DNA of 64,000 nt from an uncultured Acidobacteriota bacterium. Lineage in GTDB: Bacteria > Acidobacteriota > Terriglobia > Terriglobales > Acidobacteriaceae. The first letter of the stretch is position 1; every line of letters begins with the position of its first letter. Made by a program: the position numbers and the translations under genes. Under the pieces are notes generated by a model. It searched no databases. It saw only the letters and a list, made by a program, of their open reading frames with translations, and had not been told where the DNA came from. This document shows positions 27,083-35,819 of the stretch, one piece after another. The DNA lies in the NCBI GenBank assembly GCA_903873705.1, contig CAIQPK010000041.1:17120-81119 (forward strand), written 5' to 3'.

Positions 27083-28180
27083 ATGACAGCCTCAAGCACT
27101 ATAACGTTTCGTTCGAAAGAGATGTGCCGGTGGGATCTTTTGTGCCTGGGCGAAGTGATGTTGCGCTTCGATCCAGGTGACGAAAGAATCTCGCGGACGA
27201 GGAGCTTCCGGGTATGGGAAGGCGGCGGCGAGTATAACGTGGCTCGCGCGCTGCGCCGGTGTTTTGACCAGCGGACGTCGATTGTGACGGCGCTGGCCGA
27301 TAACCCTGTAGGGCGCCTGATCGAAGACCTGATGCTCCAGGGTGGAACGGACTTGAGTCACCTGGTGTGGGTTCCGTATGACGGCGTGGGTACCGATACG
27401 CGGAACGGGATCTACTTCCTGGAGCGGGGTATGGGTATGCGCCACGCGATGGGCATGATGGACCGTGGACATACCGCGATTTCTCAGATAGAGCCGGGAC
27501 AGATCGACTGGGACCACATCTTCGGAAGCGAGGGAGTGCGGTGGTTTCACACGGGCGGCATTATGTGCGCTCTCTCTCCATCGGCTTCCGAGGTGGTAGT
27601 GGAAGCGATGACCGCGGCGAAGCGACACGGGGTTGTAGTGTCTTATGACTGCAACTACCGGCCCTCGCTCTGGAAGGATCGCGGTGGGCGGCAGGGAGCT
27701 TGTGACATGAATCGCCGGCTGGCGCCGATGGTGGATATCTTTCTGGGTCACGAGGGCGATCTGGCCAGGGAGGTGGGGCCAGCGTCGCTTGCTCCGCCGT
27801 GGTTCGACAAGGAGAGCTACACTGCCATGGTGGCGCGCGTCTATGAAGAGTTTCCGAACATAAAGGTGATCGCGACCACTGTGCGCAAGGCGAAGACGGC
27901 TAACTGCAATGACTGGGGTGCGTTCGCTGGCAACGCCTGTGGCGTATTTGAAAGCAAGAAGTTTTATGACCTCGATATACTCGACCGCGTGGGCGGCGGT
28001 GACGCGTTTGCCGCGGGCCTGTTCTATGGATTGATGGATGACCGGGGTATGCAGTGGGCGCTGGACTGTGGGGTAACCCATGGGGCGTTGACAATGACGA
28101 CGCCTGGCGACAGTTCTATGGTGAGTTTGAATGAGGTGGTGTATGCGATGGGTGGCAACGGAGCAGGCGTGCAGCGCTGA
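27083..28180 (+). CDS. kdgK: PfkB-family sugar kinase, probable 2-keto-3-deoxygluconate kinase
   Basis: Phosphorylates 2-keto-3-deoxygluconate to KDPG in the cytoplasm. The PfkB signatures are present: an N-terminal GGGEYNVARALRR (about residues 47-59) and a C-terminal GGGDAFAAG with catalytic Asp307. LGEVMLRFDPGDER near the N-terminus fits KdgK-type kinases. Length is 365 aa; the first 14-15 residues may be dispensable, since an in-frame ATG at 27122 (MCRWDLLCLGEV) is also possible. The KDPG aldolase gene follows 15 bases later, which makes the assignment strong: kinase then aldolase gives pyruvate and glyceraldehyde-3-phosphate. Probably controlled from operator copy 4. Confidence 0.82.
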   Translation: MTASSTITFRSKEMCRWDLLCLGEVMLRFDPGDERISRTRSFRVWEGGGEYNVARALRRCFDQRTSIVTALADNPVGRLIEDLMLQGGTDLSHLVWVPYDGVGTDTRNGIYFLERGMGMRHAMGMMDRGHTAISQIEPGQIDWDHIFGSEGVRWFHTGGIMCALSPSASEVVVEAMTAAKRHGVVVSYDCNYRPSLWKDRGGRQGACDMNRRLAPMVDIFLGHEGDLAREVGPASLAPPWFDKESYTAMVARVYEEFPNIKVIATTVRKAKTANCNDWGAFAGNACGVFESKKFYDLDILDRVGGGDAFAAGLFYGLMDDRGMQWALDCGVTHGALTMTTPGDSSMVSLNEVVYAMGGNGAGVQR

Positions 28181-28195
28181 CGCGGAAAGAGCCGG

Positions 28196-28840
28196 ATGAA
28201 GAAGGAAGTCGTACTGCAGAAGATTCGTGAAGTGGGGATTTTGCCGGTGCTGCGGGCGTCGTCGTCGGATGGTGCGCTGGCGCTGGCGGATGCGATTGCT
28301 GAAGGCGGCATTACCGCACTTGAAGTGACGATGACCGTGCCGGGAGCCGTGCAGGTAATCAGCCGGCTGGTGCGGGATCGGCCGGAACTGCTGATTGGCG
28401 CGGGTACGGTGCTCGATGCGGAGACGGCGCGTATCTGCATCCTGGAAGGGGCGCAGTTCGTTGTGAGTCCGGCGCTGAACGAAGAGGCGGTGCGGCTTTG
28501 CCGGCGGTACTCGGTTGCGGTGATGGCAGGTGCGCTTACGCCGACGGAAGTGATCCGGGCGTGGGAAGCGGGGTCGGACGTGGTGAAGATTTTTCCGGCG
28601 AGCGCGATGGGTGGGGCGAAGTATCTGAAGTCACTAAAGGCGCCGCTGCCGCAGGTGGAAATGATTCCTACCGGAGGCGTGTCGGTGGCTACGGCGAAGG
28701 ATTTTCTTGACGCTGGCGCGTTCGCGCTGGGTGTGGGCGCGGACCTGGCTGATGAGAAGGCTGTCGCCGAGGGGCGTGCTGCGGATGTGACCGCGGTCGC
28801 TCGGCAGTATGTTGCGGTGCTGAAGGAATTTCGAGCTTAG
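28196..28840 (+). CDS. eda: KDPG/KHG aldolase
   Basis: Splits 2-keto-3-deoxy-6-phosphogluconate into pyruvate and glyceraldehyde-3-phosphate. The 214-aa length and signatures are classical: VLR with Arg20, ALEVTM with Glu43, GAGTVLD (68-74), and VKIFPAS with the Schiff-base Lys131, followed by PTGGVS. It follows the kinase gene with a short gap and is surely co-transcribed. The product glyceraldehyde-3-phosphate can enter the lower glycolysis encoded elsewhere in the window (gapA, eno, gpmI). It ends about 100 bases before the convergent MFS transporter gene. Confidence 0.93.
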   Translation: MKKEVVLQKIREVGILPVLRASSSDGALALADAIAEGGITALEVTMTVPGAVQVISRLVRDRPELLIGAGTVLDAETARICILEGAQFVVSPALNEEAVRLCRRYSVAVMAGALTPTEVIRAWEAGSDVVKIFPASAMGGAKYLKSLKAPLPQVEMIPTGGVSVATAKDFLDAGAFALGVGADLADEKAVAEGRAADVTAVARQYVAVLKEFRA

Positions 28841-28942
28841 AGCGAATTAACTCATGGGATGAAGGCGCGACTATGCATCGGGCTTGAGCTGTCTGATGCT
28901 TTCTCTGCCCGCCTGGACCGTCGGCCCTCAACAGCACATACT

Positions 28943-30319
28943 CTATATCGAAAGCTCATTTGCTCGAGCGGCGGGTTGTTCGGCCGGGAGTGCCTCGACG
29001 GATAGCGCGTCGCCGGTTCGCTCTGTCGCGGGTTTGAGCGGCAGGATAAGCAGGCCGGACAGGGTGAGTGCGACTGACATGAGGAGGAAACCGGCTTTGG
29101 AGTTGCCGGTGCGGCCTTGCAGGTATCCCACAAAATAGCTGCCGAGAAACGAGCCCAGTGCGCCGAGGCTGTTGATGAGGGCGGTGACTTCGCCGGCGAC
29201 GTTGCTGGGAAGAATCTCTGGGATGATGGCGAAGAAGGGGCCGTAGGGGGCGTACATCGCACCACCAGCGATGACCAGGAAGCTAAACGACAGCCAGAAG
29301 TTCATGCCGGCAGTAAGGTAGCTTCCGAACAACGCTGCGCCAGCGAAGATGAGGAAGGGCCAGACGAAGCGCGTGCGCTTTGCCGTGCGGTCTGAAAAAT
29401 AGCTCGCGAACAGCATGAGCATAGCGGCAAAGGCGTAAGGTACGGCGCTCAAGACACCGGTGATGCCAATGCCTTGCGATGAACCGTTCTTGATGATGAC
29501 GGGCAGCCAGAGTACGAAGCCGTAGAGCCCGAGGCACCAAAGGAAGTACTGCGCGCAAAGTATGGCGACGCCGGGGTTTTTGAAGGCTGCGGCAAGGTTG
29601 GGGACCCTGGGAAGAACGGTCTGCTCGGAGTCGAGGATGGAGCGTAGTTTGGTGGCGCTTTCGGGTGAAAGCCAGGCGGTTTCTTCGGGCGTGTCGCGGA
29701 TGGTGAAGTACCAGACGGCGCCCCAGATGACCGACGGCAGGCCTTCGATCACGAACGTCATCTGCCAGCCGAACTTCTTGATGATGTAGCCCGTGGCGGC
29801 CGACATCCAAAGGACAGTGATGGGGTTGCCGAGGATGAGGAGAGTGTTGGTGCGGGAGCGTTCTTTGCGCGTGAACCACTTGGTGAGCAGGATGAGCATG
29901 CCCGGGAGGATGAAGCTCTCCGCAGCGCCGAGGAGAAGGCGATCGAGGGCGAGAATCCAGAAGACCTTGATGATGCCAGTGAGGGAAGCAAGGACGCCCC
30001 AGCTGACTAGGGCAAGGCCGATGAGGCGACGGGCGGAACGCTTGCGGGCGTAGGCGGCTCCCGGAATCTGGAAGGCGAAGTAGCCGAGGAAGAAGAGGGA
30101 ACCGAGGAGGGCCGACTGTGTGGGCGTGATGTGGAGCGATTCGGCGAGGCCGGCGGCGGCACCGAAACCGTAGTTGGCGCGGTCGACGTAGGCGAGGCTG
30201 TAGGTGATAAAGACGACCGGCATGATTTGCAGCCAGCGTTTGTTGAGGTCAGGATGGGCCGCGAATTGATCGGGATCAGCGGCCTGATTTGTGCGGCGGT
30301 CAGCGGTTTCAAAAGCCAT
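28943..30319 (-). CDS. MFS transporter of the sugar-acid (anion:cation symporter) family
   Basis: An inner-membrane secondary transporter of 458 aa with twelve predicted helices. Its N-terminus (LQIMPVVFITYSLAYVDRAN, then GFGAAAGLAESLHIT) is typical of the ACS family, which includes glucarate/galactonate/hexuronate (GudP/ExuT) transporters. YVDRAN and the RLIGLALVSWG stretch fit that family. ATG 30319 is preferred over the longer frame from 30370 because MAFETADR... aligns with family N-termini. It is transcribed leftward from operator copy 5. With the KDG kinase and KDPG aldolase it forms an import and breakdown route for a hexuronate or aldonate. Confidence 0.85.
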   Translation of the reverse strand: MAFETADRRTNQAADPDQFAAHPDLNKRWLQIMPVVFITYSLAYVDRANYGFGAAAGLAESLHITPTQSALLGSLFFLGYFAFQIPGAAYARKRSARRLIGLALVSWGVLASLTGIIKVFWILALDRLLLGAAESFILPGMLILLTKWFTRKERSRTNTLLILGNPITVLWMSAATGYIIKKFGWQMTFVIEGLPSVIWGAVWYFTIRDTPEETAWLSPESATKLRSILDSEQTVLPRVPNLAAAFKNPGVAILCAQYFLWCLGLYGFVLWLPVIIKNGSSQGIGITGVLSAVPYAFAAMLMLFASYFSDRTAKRTRFVWPFLIFAGAALFGSYLTAGMNFWLSFSFLVIAGGAMYAPYGPFFAIIPEILPSNVAGEVTALINSLGALGSFLGSYFVGYLQGRTGNSKAGFLLMSVALTLSGLLILPLKPATERTGDALSVEALPAEQPAARANELSI

Positions 30320-30431
30320 GAGGTTCCGTTCTTGCGATGAAGCGGATGATACGCGGTACAGGATGAGCAACGCCTGCGAAGCGCTGGCAGGAACGTCCGA
30401 CGCGCGCAGATTTTCGCAGAGAGTATCAGGA

Positions 30432-30446
30432 ACCTATTATATAGGT
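30432..30446 (-). promoter_or_regulatory. Operator copy 5 (MFS transporter promoter)
   Basis: ACCTATTATATAGGT; on the minus strand TTGACCTATATAATAGGT, with TACTCT 18 bases after TTGACC. Confidence 0.78.
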
Positions 30447-30509
30447 CAATGTTTTTCTCTTGCGTGATAGAGGACGTCACGGCGATGTCAGCTTAACCGT
30501 TAGGGCTTG

Positions 30510-30524
30510 ACCTATATTACAGCT
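30510..30524 (+). promoter_or_regulatory. Operator copy 6 (SnoaL-like/cyclase promoter)
   Basis: ACCTATATTACAGCT, one mismatch in the right half (AGCT for AGGT). TTGACC (30508-30513) is the -35 and TAGGAT, 18 bases later, the -10. Its centre is 78 bases from copy 5; the promoters diverge. Confidence 0.65.
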
Positions 30525-30661
30525 GGTTGCTAGGATGGTCGGGATTTTGCGGTGAAGAATCAAACGCGTACGGGGATGCTGCGAAGATGGATGCGGCTAA
30601 GGACTTTAGCGACTTACTGGACTGCCGACGAAGGCGGTTCGTGAACAAAAGGGGTGTGCCG

Positions 30662-31147
30662 GTGCTGAATCGTCTTTCGGGATACAAACGTGGGAGTCTT
30701 CAACTGGTCGTGGCTCTTGCTTGCGGAACGCTGGCCGTGACTGCGCAAAACCTTCCTGCCAAGAAGCGGCAGCCTACGCCGGAGAAGGTGATTGCGGAGC
30801 ATGTGGCTGCGCTGAATGCCTGCGACTGGAACCGGATGATGGCCCAGTATGACGATGATATTGCCTTCCTGTCGAAAGATGGGAACGTGGTGAAGGGCCG
30901 CGAGGCGATTGGCAAGATGTTCAAGGGTGCGCTGATGCCGCCTGCCAAGGGAGGCCAGTGCGGCATGACGCTGATCCCCGAGAAGACGTTCGTGGTGGGC
31001 GATACGGTGAATGTGGTGTGGCGGGTTGAAGCGCCCTTCTTTGCCGAGCCGTATCGGGGGTCTGAGGCGTTTGAAACGCGCAACGGGTTGCTGGTGCTGC
31101 AGGTGACGACGTGGGATCCCAGCGCGATCAAGATGAAGAAGAAGTAG
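30662..31147 (+). CDS. Exported SnoaL/DUF4440-like (NTF2-fold) protein
   Basis: GTG 30662 follows AAAGGGG by seven bases and opens a signal-peptide-like leader (VVALACGTLAVTAQ). The frame is open to 30527, but that would include the promoter. The mature part is a cone-shaped NTF2-like domain: PEKVIAEHVAALNACDWNRM, DDIAFLSKDGNVVKGREAIG and a C-terminal VVGDTVNVVWRVEAPFF. Such proteins are often isomerases, cyclases or dehydratases acting on small molecules. It is the first gene after operator copy 6 and probably co-transcribed with the cyclase gene 30 bases downstream. Substrate unknown. Confidence 0.65.
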   Translation: MLNRLSGYKRGSLQLVVALACGTLAVTAQNLPAKKRQPTPEKVIAEHVAALNACDWNRMMAQYDDDIAFLSKDGNVVKGREAIGKMFKGALMPPAKGGQCGMTLIPEKTFVVGDTVNVVWRVEAPFFAEPYRGSEAFETRNGLLVLQVTTWDPSAIKMKKK

Positions 31148-31177
31148 AACGGCCGGGTTGCGGCTGATGGAGTGTTT

Positions 31178-32167
31178 ATGAAGCGTCTGCTGCCCTTGCT
31201 TGCCACGGGTTCGGTGATGTCGTTGTGTACGGTTGTGCCGGCGTCGGTTGCTGCGCAGGCTCCGCGGGAGAAGTTGAGTAAGCCGCAGTTTGACGCCATG
31301 TTCAAGCAGCTCTCAAACTGGGGCCGGTGGGGGAAGACGGATCAGATGGGTACGCTCAATCTGATTACGCCGGCGATCCGGAAGGAGGCGGCGGGGTTGG
31401 TGCGTGAGGGCGTGTCGGTTTCGCTGGCGCGGGATTTGAATGCCGAGAAGTCGGTGGACAACCCTGACCCGTTCCAGGACAAGATGAACCTCGGCGTTGA
31501 CGAGAAGTTCAATATGGACGCCTATACGGTGAATTTTCATGGATTCGCGTTCAGCCACTTCGACGCTCTCTCGCATACTTACTACGACGGCCATTTGTAT
31601 AACGGCTTCCCCGACAGCGACGTGAGGGAGAAGGGCGCGAAGGAACTGGATACGGCGATCTATCGCGACGGCATCCTGACGCGGGGTGTGCTGGTCGATG
31701 TTCCGTGGCTGCGGGGGCTGCCGTATCTGGACAAGACGGCCTATATCTCGAGTAAGGACCTGGACGCGTGGGAGGCGAAGACGGGCGTGCACATTCGCGC
31801 GGGAGATGCTGTGGTGATTCGCACGGGGCGCTGGGCGCTGCGGGAGGCCAAGGGGGCGTGGGATATTTCGAGCAGTTCGGCGGGGCTGGACCCTTCAGCG
31901 GTGGCGTGGCTACGCAAGCGTGATGCGGCATTCCTGGTGAGCGATGCGGCGCATGATGCCATACCGTCCGCCGTGGAGGGCGTGGACTTTCCGATTCATG
32001 TATTGACTATTGTCGCGATGGGAATGCCGCTTGCCGACCAGTGCAACCTGGAGGACCTGGCGAAGACGGCGCAGAAGCTGCATCGGCAGACGTTCATGCT
32101 GACGCTGGCGCCGGTGCGGATCAAGGGCGGGACGGGAGCGCTGATTAATCCGATCGCTACATTTTAG
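31178..32167 (+). CDS. Exported cyclase-family (kynurenine formamidase-like) hydrolase
   Basis: A 329-aa protein. The signal peptide (LLPLLATGSVMSLCTVVPAS, VAAQ) is followed by the cyclase domain. The metal-binding signature of the family, HxGTHxDxxxH, appears as HGFAFSHFDALSH (about residues 119-131), with the usual TH position read as SH. VLVDVPWLRG and AVVIRTGRW are further family blocks. It begins at ATG 31178 with GGAG five bases upstream. Its 3' end overlaps the convergent PEP-CTERM gene by four bases. It is the second gene after operator copy 6. Hydrolysis of a lactone or amide of a sugar acid is the likely role (inference). Confidence 0.75.
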   Translation: MKRLLPLLATGSVMSLCTVVPASVAAQAPREKLSKPQFDAMFKQLSNWGRWGKTDQMGTLNLITPAIRKEAAGLVREGVSVSLARDLNAEKSVDNPDPFQDKMNLGVDEKFNMDAYTVNFHGFAFSHFDALSHTYYDGHLYNGFPDSDVREKGAKELDTAIYRDGILTRGVLVDVPWLRGLPYLDKTAYISSKDLDAWEAKTGVHIRAGDAVVIRTGRWALREAKGAWDISSSSAGLDPSAVAWLRKRDAAFLVSDAAHDAIPSAVEGVDFPIHVLTIVAMGMPLADQCNLEDLAKTAQKLHRQTFMLTLAPVRIKGGTGALINPIATF

Positions 32168-32775
32168 TCGTGACTGCGGGCTCGGCGACGAACGAATCCA
32201 AACGTGCCCAGAAGGCCAGTGCCCAGAAGCGCGATGCTGCCCGGTTCGGGAACTGGCGCGGGTGTGATGTCGACGACTAGCTTCGCATTCCTGGCGGTGA
32301 GAGCAAAAGCCTTGGTGGTATCGGCGCTCAGGGGATCCTCGATCAGGAGGATGTTGGGCTGAGGCTGGAAGCCGATGGCCACGAGCGTGCTGGCCGGGTC
32401 ATCGGTGAAGAGGTAGTCTGCGAAGGCGTTGTCTTTGAAGATCCAGACGAAGCCGGGTTCCTTGTTGCAGTTCTTGAGGGTGATGCCCGTGTCGCAGTTG
32501 ACACGGATGGTGAAGGAGTCGGGATTGAAGTTGGCCGAGTAGGTGGCGACACCGTCGTCATAGGAGTATTCTTTGCCGCTGCCGATCTGTTGCAAGGTGC
32601 CTTGAAAGCCGGTGCCTCCGGTGAGGGGGTTGGTGGCGAGGTCTGGGTTACCGATGTTGGGATCGTTGAGGAAAAGGAGCTCCGCACGGAGGGGGGAGCC
32701 TTTGATGGAATCAGCGTGGGCTGCGGTAAAACTGGACGCGAGCAAAAGAGCGGACACGACGAGAAATTTCTGCAC
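32164..32775 (-). CDS. PEP-CTERM sorted surface protein
   Basis: GTG 32775 has GGGAGG five bases upstream and starts a signal peptide (VQKFLVVSALLLASSFTAAH). The end shows the classic sorting signal: PVPEPGSIALLGTGLLGTFG then FVRRRARSHD, i.e. the VPEP motif, a hydrophobic helix and an arginine-rich tail. The 203-aa middle is soluble, with two Cys (VNCDTGITLKNCNKEPG). It would be processed by an exosortase and anchored or secreted at the envelope. The longer frame to 32841 is rejected because the Shine-Dalgarno sequence lies inside it. No exosortase gene is in the window. Confidence 0.85.
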   Translation of the reverse strand: MQKFLVVSALLLASSFTAAHADSIKGSPLRAELLFLNDPNIGNPDLATNPLTGGTGFQGTLQQIGSGKEYSYDDGVATYSANFNPDSFTIRVNCDTGITLKNCNKEPGFVWIFKDNAFADYLFTDDPASTLVAIGFQPQPNILLIEDPLSADTTKAFALTARNAKLVVDITPAPVPEPGSIALLGTGLLGTFGFVRRRARSHD

Positions 32776-33014
32776 AGGGGCCTCCCAGGGGGTTAGCGCG
32801 GAGTATTCTCCGTCGCGGGTAACTTGTTTGGTGGTTACCAAGGGAGTTTGCGGGAAAGGTTGGGGCTTTGCAAGGCAGAAACTTGGCAGGGCGACGGTGA
32901 GCGAGTTGCATGTCGTGGCAAGTGCTTTGGACAGTATGTCTTTGTGCGTGGATCGGGAGAAAAAAATTTCGTGAGCGACGGGTCGCGACGCAATCGCCCA
33001 TGATGGGGCCGAGG

Positions 33015-33644
33015 CTAGTTGCTTCTTCCAGCGGCGGCCTCCTGAAGCGAGATTGGCGGAGCTGGACCGACGCGCTTCAGCGTGAATAATGACAGCGGCT
33101 CATAGTTCAGGCCGTTAGGGCTTTCTTCCCATTGCCATTGGAGGGAGTCTGGTTCGAGACTCAGCGTAAATTGACTGAAATGCCGAGCCCTTCCCTCCTT
33201 CCACGCCATTGAAGCGGAAAAAGTCCCCAGACCACGACGAACGAATTCGGAGAGGTCGAGAATCTTATAATGGTCCGCTGAGTCACCCTGCCATTGCAGG
33301 ATCAGTTCGGATTTGTCGGGATTTATTTCGACAAATCGTCTGGTACGGCTGAATTCTTTGTCGCCATGCTTGCCGTAGGTGTAGTCGAATCGCAGCCGGT
33401 TCTTCTTCCCATCCTGTGCGATTTTGAGTTCAAGGGCATGAGTTCCTTCCTGGCCAGGCTTGAAGGCGCGCTGTGTTCCGGACCAGGTGCCCAGGAAGTT
33501 AGCGTAGATATTCGGCGCAGGTGAGGTCTGCGCGGACGCAGCGGACGTGGGAATGTGAAGAAGCATCACGAGCGCGATTGTCGCGCGCGCCAAGCGAGAG
33601 ATGGTGCGTTGGCCGGTGACTTGATTGGTCGAGGGAGTCGCCAT
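33015..33644 (-). CDS. Exported hypothetical protein, 209 aa
   Basis: From ATG 33644 the protein has a plausible signal peptide (ATIALVMLLHIPTSAASAQ) and a ~170-aa beta-rich mature part (NFLGTWSGTQRAFKPGQEGT..., DSLQWQWEESPNGLNYEPL). LGTWSGT recalls small lipocalin-like domains, but no family was recognised firmly. The frame is open to 33710, which would run into a repeat element (33681-33710), so the shorter form is preferred. Start has only weak ribosome-site support. The gapA gene lies upstream in the same direction, 82 bases away. Confidence 0.5.
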   Translation of the reverse strand: MATPSTNQVTGQRTISRLARATIALVMLLHIPTSAASAQTSPAPNIYANFLGTWSGTQRAFKPGQEGTHALELKIAQDGKKNRLRFDYTYGKHGDKEFSRTRRFVEINPDKSELILQWQGDSADHYKILDLSEFVRRGLGTFSASMAWKEGRARHFSQFTLSLEPDSLQWQWEESPNGLNYEPLSLFTLKRVGPAPPISLQEAAAGRSN

Positions 33645-33680
33645 ACCAAATGCTACAGCGCAGCGGGAACCCGTGAAAGC

Positions 33681-33710
33681 AGATTCCTTCGCTGCGCTGC
33701 GGAATGACAA
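33681..33710. repeat. GAGATGACA-type intergenic repeat, copy 1
   Basis: AGATTCCTTCGCTGCGCTGC followed by GGAATGACAA. Related copies lie at 37214-37243, 44601-44655 and 53226-53267, all with a CTnCGC core and an ATGACA end. Confidence 0.6.
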
Positions 33711-33725
33711 AGTGAAAGGTGAGGG

Positions 33726-34730
33726 CTACAGGCCCTTCTTGACGAGGAAAAGGATGAGGTCCTTGACCCGGCTGGAGTAGCCCCACTCGTTGTCGTACCA
33801 GCTGATGACCTTGCCGGTGTTGCCGACGGTCTTGGAGAGGAGCGAGTCGACGATGGAGGAGAGGGGATTGCCCTTGAAGTCCGAGGAGACGAGCTCTTCG
33901 TCGGTGAAGCCGAGGATGCCCTTGAGGGGGCCTTCGCTGGCGGTTTTGAGGGCGGCGTTGAGGCTCTTGACGTCGATGGGCTTTTCGGCGACGAAGGTGA
34001 GATCGACGACCGAGACGTTCGGGGTCGGGACGCGGATGGCGAAGCCGTCCAGTTTGCCGTCCATGGCGGGGATGACCAGTTTGAGAGCCTTGGCGGCGCC
34101 GGTGGAGCTGGGGATCATGCTGAGGGCGGCGGCGCGGGCGCGGCGGAGGTCTTTGTGCGGCGTGTCGAGGATGACCTGATCGTTGGTGTAGCTGTGGATC
34201 GTGGTCATGATGCCGGACTGGATGGTGAAGGTGTCGTGGATGACCTTGACGATGGGCGCGAGGCAGTTGGTGGTGCAGCTGGCGTTGGAGATGACGTTGT
34301 GCCTGGCGGCGTCATACTTGTCTTCGTTGACGCCGAGCACGACCGTGAGGTCTTCGTTGGTCGCGGGGGCGGAGATGATGACCTTCTTGACCGTGGTGCC
34401 GAGGTGGGACTTGGCCTTCTCGGCGTCGGTGAAGAAGCCGGTGGACTCGACGACGATTTCGGCTCCGACGGAGGCCCAGTCGAGCTTGGCGGGGTCGCGC
34501 TCGGCGAAGACCTTGATCTTCTTGCCGTCGACCGAGATGGTGTCGCCATCGACGGAGACTTCATTCTTCAGGTTGCCTAGGATGGAGTCGTACTTGAGCA
34601 GGTGGGCCAGCGTGGCGGGCGTGGTGAGGTCGTTGACGGCGACGATTTCGATGTCGGGGTTGCCGAGAGTGGTGCGGAAAACGTTGCGGCCGATGCGGCC
34701 GAAGCCGTTAATGCCAACCTTGACTGCCAT
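33726..34730 (-). CDS. gapA: Glyceraldehyde-3-phosphate dehydrogenase
   Basis: Oxidises glyceraldehyde-3-phosphate to 1,3-bisphosphoglycerate with NAD+. The NAD-binding NGFGRIGR motif is at residues 8-15 and VNDL at 32-35, where Asp34 favours NAD. Catalytic Cys152 is in [27 protein letters not shown] and [12 protein letters not shown] are standard family blocks. The true start is ATG 34730; the same frame remains open to 35240 but the extra ~170 codons have no protein character. Length 334 aa is normal. It diverges from the P-loop kinase gene at 34941. Confidence 0.97.
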   Translation of the reverse strand: MAVKVGINGFGRIGRNVFRTTLGNPDIEIVAVNDLTTPATLAHLLKYDSILGNLKNEVSVDGDTISVDGKKIKVFAERDPAKLDWASVGAEIVVESTGFFTDAEKAKSHLGTTVKKVIISAPATNEDLTVVLGVNEDKYDAARHNVISNASCTTNCLAPIVKVIHDTFTIQSGIMTTIHSYTNDQVILDTPHKDLRRARAAALSMIPSSTGAAKALKLVIPAMDGKLDGFAIRVPTPNVSVVDLTFVAEKPIDVKSLNAALKTASEGPLKGILGFTDEELVSSDFKGNPLSSIVDSLLSKTVGNTGKVISWYDNEWGYSSRVKDLILFLVKKGL

Positions 34731-34940
34731 GTGTTCTGGACCTCTTGAGATGAGATTGCGGAGCCGGGCTGCCCCTATGTGCAGGACAACAATAGTCTCA
34801 AACGCTGAGAAAAGGCTAGCAGTTTGCAGAGACGTCCGGCAACGAAAACGCGCGGTATTCGACTTGGTAGAGGGGTGGGGGTGCTGTAAGGGGTGCAAGT
34901 CGTTTGGCTTGGGTGGAAGGGGTGTGTTACAAACCAGACT

Positions 34941-35786
34941 ATGCGCGACTGGATGCGCGAAAAACTCATGAGAAGACGCTCCAAGCGTGGACCCAACGAA
35001 TCGGAGTCCACAGGCAAGAGTGGGCAGGAACTGCCTACCAACCAACTCGCCCCCCTGCGCCCGGACTATCCGGAGCAGATAGCGAAAGCCGAGACGGCCC
35101 CCCATACGGATGTCACCGCTGAAATGCACGGTTTGCAGCCGGGAACGGTGACCGATGCTCCGGTGAGCTCGATTGCTGAGCCGCCGCATGTGCCGGCTCA
35201 GAAGATCGAAGTGGAACATCAGCCGGAGTCGGTGGGTCATCCTCCGGCGGCGCCGGTGGCGTTGCCGGCGAAGTCGCCGCGCGGGTACGTGGTGCTGACG
35301 ATCGGTCTGCCGGGTTCAGGCAAGACGACCTGGTACAAGCGCCGAGGTGTGCAACCGCTTTCGAGCGACATGCTGCGGACGATCCTGTTCGACGACATTA
35401 CGGACCAGCGCTACCAGGGGCTGGTGTTCAGCACGCTGCGCAGCCTGCTGCGGGCTCGGCTGATTGCCAAGATGCCGTGGAATTACGTGGATGCGACCAA
35501 CCTTTCGCCGCATGAGCGTCGCCAGTGGATCAAGATGGCCAAGAGCTTTGGCTACGAGGTTCACGCGGTGTTCTTTGATGTGCCACTTGAAGTGTGTCTG
35601 GAGCGCAATTCCAAGCGTGACCGGCAGGTGACCGACGAGGTGATGAAGTCGATGGCCGATCGGCTGAAGCCGCCGGTGTTCAAGGAAGGCTTCGACAAGA
35701 TCACCGTGGTGCGCGTGAAGGGTGCTGCGCCGGCGGCTGGAGCTTCAGAGGCCGAAAATGCGCCTGAGGCGGCGGTCGAAGGGTAA
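34941..35786 (+). CDS. P-loop kinase/ATPase (AAA_33-like) with a disordered N-terminus
   Basis: A 281-aa protein. Residues 1-112 are Pro/Glu/Ala/Ser-rich and look disordered, after a very basic start ([17 protein letters not shown]). The C-terminal half is a nucleotide-kinase-like P-loop domain: [20 protein letters not shown] (Walker A GLPGSGKT at 122-129), [20 protein letters not shown] and a lid-type RNSKRDRQV. Such polynucleotide/adenylate-kinase-like proteins phosphorylate small molecules or nucleic acid ends; the target is not predictable. The frame is open to 34893, but ATG 34941 starts the basic segment. It diverges from gapA with a 210-base spacer. Confidence 0.7.
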   Translation: MRDWMREKLMRRRSKRGPNESESTGKSGQELPTNQLAPLRPDYPEQIAKAETAPHTDVTAEMHGLQPGTVTDAPVSSIAEPPHVPAQKIEVEHQPESVGHPPAAPVALPAKSPRGYVVLTIGLPGSGKTTWYKRRGVQPLSSDMLRTILFDDITDQRYQGLVFSTLRSLLRARLIAKMPWNYVDATNLSPHERRQWIKMAKSFGYEVHAVFFDVPLEVCLERNSKRDRQVTDEVMKSMADRLKPPVFKEGFDKITVVRVKGAAPAAGASEAENAPEAAVEG

Positions 35787-35792
35787 AGATTC

Positions 35793-35813
35793 GAAATTAG
35801 AGAATAGAGACTA
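35793..35813 (+). repeat. Heptamer tandem array, 3 units
   Basis: GAAATTA, GAGAATA and GAGACTA follow each other directly in the 33-base gap before the ABC transporter gene. Confidence 0.6.
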
Positions 35814-35819
35814 AGGCTG

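Noticed and set aside
34731..35240. N-terminal extension of GAPDH
   Set aside because: The ~170 extra codons have no protein character and the conserved N-terminus starts at 34730.
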